From Deltaproteobacteria bacterium (GTDB lineage: Bacteria; Desulfobacterota; Binatia; UBA9968): a DNA stretch of 6,846 nucleotides. Below, piece by piece: positions 6,476-6,846 of the stretch (the first letter of the stretch is position 1; the number at the start of each line of letters is the position of its first letter). The translations under genes were made by a program, and so were the position numbers. The stretch spans positions 1-6,846 of the forward strand of contig JACPFH010000250.1 in NCBI GenBank assembly GCA_016183075.1, in the 5' to 3' direction. The notes under the pieces are model-generated. The model made no database searches, was not told the DNA's origin, and saw only the letters and a program-made list of their open reading frames with translations.

Positions 6476-6544
6476 CTCCTATCTCGTCTTCGCCCGAGTC
6501 GCCCGGCTTCAAGGCGTCACGGTCGGTCGCATATGCCGCCGACA

Positions 6545-6697
6545 CTATTTCCGCTCGCCGTACCTGCTCTTGTAAAAGTCCTGAATTTTCTGCAACTGCT
6601 CTTTGGTCATTTCTTCTTTAAGCCACCTGTGGCCCGGCCGGTTGAAGACGTGCTTCTCAAGCAGGTCCGATTTGTACCAAGTCCTCTGCGGCGCCAC
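6545..6697 (-). CDS. Small 50-residue ORF or C-terminal remnant of a broken gene
   Basis: The minus strand encodes a 50-residue, strongly charged sequence from GTG 6697 to TAG 6545-6547. It includes TWYKSDLLEKHVF, a PGHRWLKEE stretch and a helical tail MTKEQLQKIQDFYKSRYGERK-like in character (last 21 residues). Codon choice and composition look like real coding DNA. AAGAGG lies 5 bases before the GTG, so it could be a genuine small gene. Alternatively it is the 3' end of a longer gene cut by the in-frame TAA at 6707-6709, since the tail resembles the end of a larger protein. I do not recognise the family. It is on the same strand as the radical SAM gene and 121 bases upstream of it, so co-transcription is possible. 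No other frame upstream continues it convincingly. Confidence 0.4.
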   Translation of the reverse strand: MAPQRTWYKSDLLEKHVFNRPGHRWLKEEMTKEQLQKIQDFYKSRYGERK

Positions 6698-6764
6698 GCC
6701 GGCCTCTTAGCCCTAATCCGGAAATCTTTTTCTGAGTAGTCAGACTCGGAACCGCTCCAAATAG

Positions 6765-6846
6765 CCTCCTCGCCCTCCTTTTGGAGGGAGAGGATTAAAG
6801 GTGAGGGTGGTGCGCATGGAATTTGCCCTCACCCTCGCCCTCTCCC
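6765..6846. repeat. REP-like palindromic intergenic repeat, cut by the window edge
   Basis: CCCTCC (6773-6778) and GGAGGG (6783-6788) form a perfect six-base hairpin with a TTTT loop. GTGAGGG (6801-6807) pairs with CCCTCAC (6826-6832), and GGGAGAGG (6786-6793) pairs with CCTCTCCC (6839-6846). CTCGCCCTC occurs directly repeated at 6769-6777 and 6834-6842, suggesting two head-to-tail copies, the second running past the window. GC-rich palindromes of this CCCTCACCC...CCCTCTCCC style are common dispersed intergenic repeats in several environmental bacteria. It may also act as a transcription terminator in either direction. The stretch from 6698 to 6764 holds no feature I can support. Confidence 0.65.

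Noticed and set aside
1..6846. CRISPR arrays, tRNA or rRNA genes, insertion sequence ends
   Set aside because: None was seen on reading both strands: no regularly spaced repeats, no cloverleaf-like sequence, and no transposase frame.

Overview
The window is a compact piece of a Gram-negative-type bacterial chromosome, GC-rich by eye. Its genes are a membrane histidine kinase, part of a second kinase, a slipin (SPFH protein) and a cobalamin-type radical SAM protein. A strong sigma-54 promoter, an NtrB-like kinase core and a palindromic REP-like intergenic repeat would suit environmental lineages such as Deltaproteobacteria, Nitrospirota or Methylomirabilota/Rokubacteria. The taxon cannot be fixed from this sequence.

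Layout. (1) 1-689, plus strand: the 3' end of a histidine kinase (HisKA plus HATPase_c) whose sensor half lies outside the window. (2) 709-1464, minus strand: a slipin/stomatin-type SPFH protein, tail to tail with the kinase and only 19 bases away. (3) About 500 bases of divergent regulatory DNA (1465-1965). It holds a near-perfect sigma-54 promoter for the slipin, an inverted repeat just upstream of that promoter, a candidate sigma-70 promoter for the next kinase, and two good ribosome binding sites that reset both start codons. (4) 1966-4572, plus strand: a complete multidomain membrane kinase in the order 7-8 TM sensor, coiled coil with a 39-residue repeat, GAF, FixL-type PAS, HisKA, HATPase_c. 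(5) 4630-6423, minus strand: a B12-binding-domain radical SAM protein, convergent with the kinase. (6) 6545-6697, minus strand: a 50-residue ORF that may be a small gene or the tail of a broken one. (7) 6765 to the end: a palindromic GC-rich repeat cut by the window edge.

The two kinases share an almost identical transmitter: 93 % identity over 228 codons, gapless, including the first few bases after the stop. They flank the slipin. The complete kinase has a PAS domain that aligns without gaps to the heme-binding region of FixL, with the proximal His and distal Arg in place, so it may sense oxygen or redox state. Its transmitter is of the NtrB kind, which usually signals to a sigma-54 activator, and the slipin between the kinases has a sigma-54 promoter. 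My working inference is a local circuit: two sensors with a common output drive sigma-54 transcription of a membrane-organising slipin in response to respiratory or membrane state. No response regulator is in the window, so the link is untested. The radical SAM protein is probably a separate unit.
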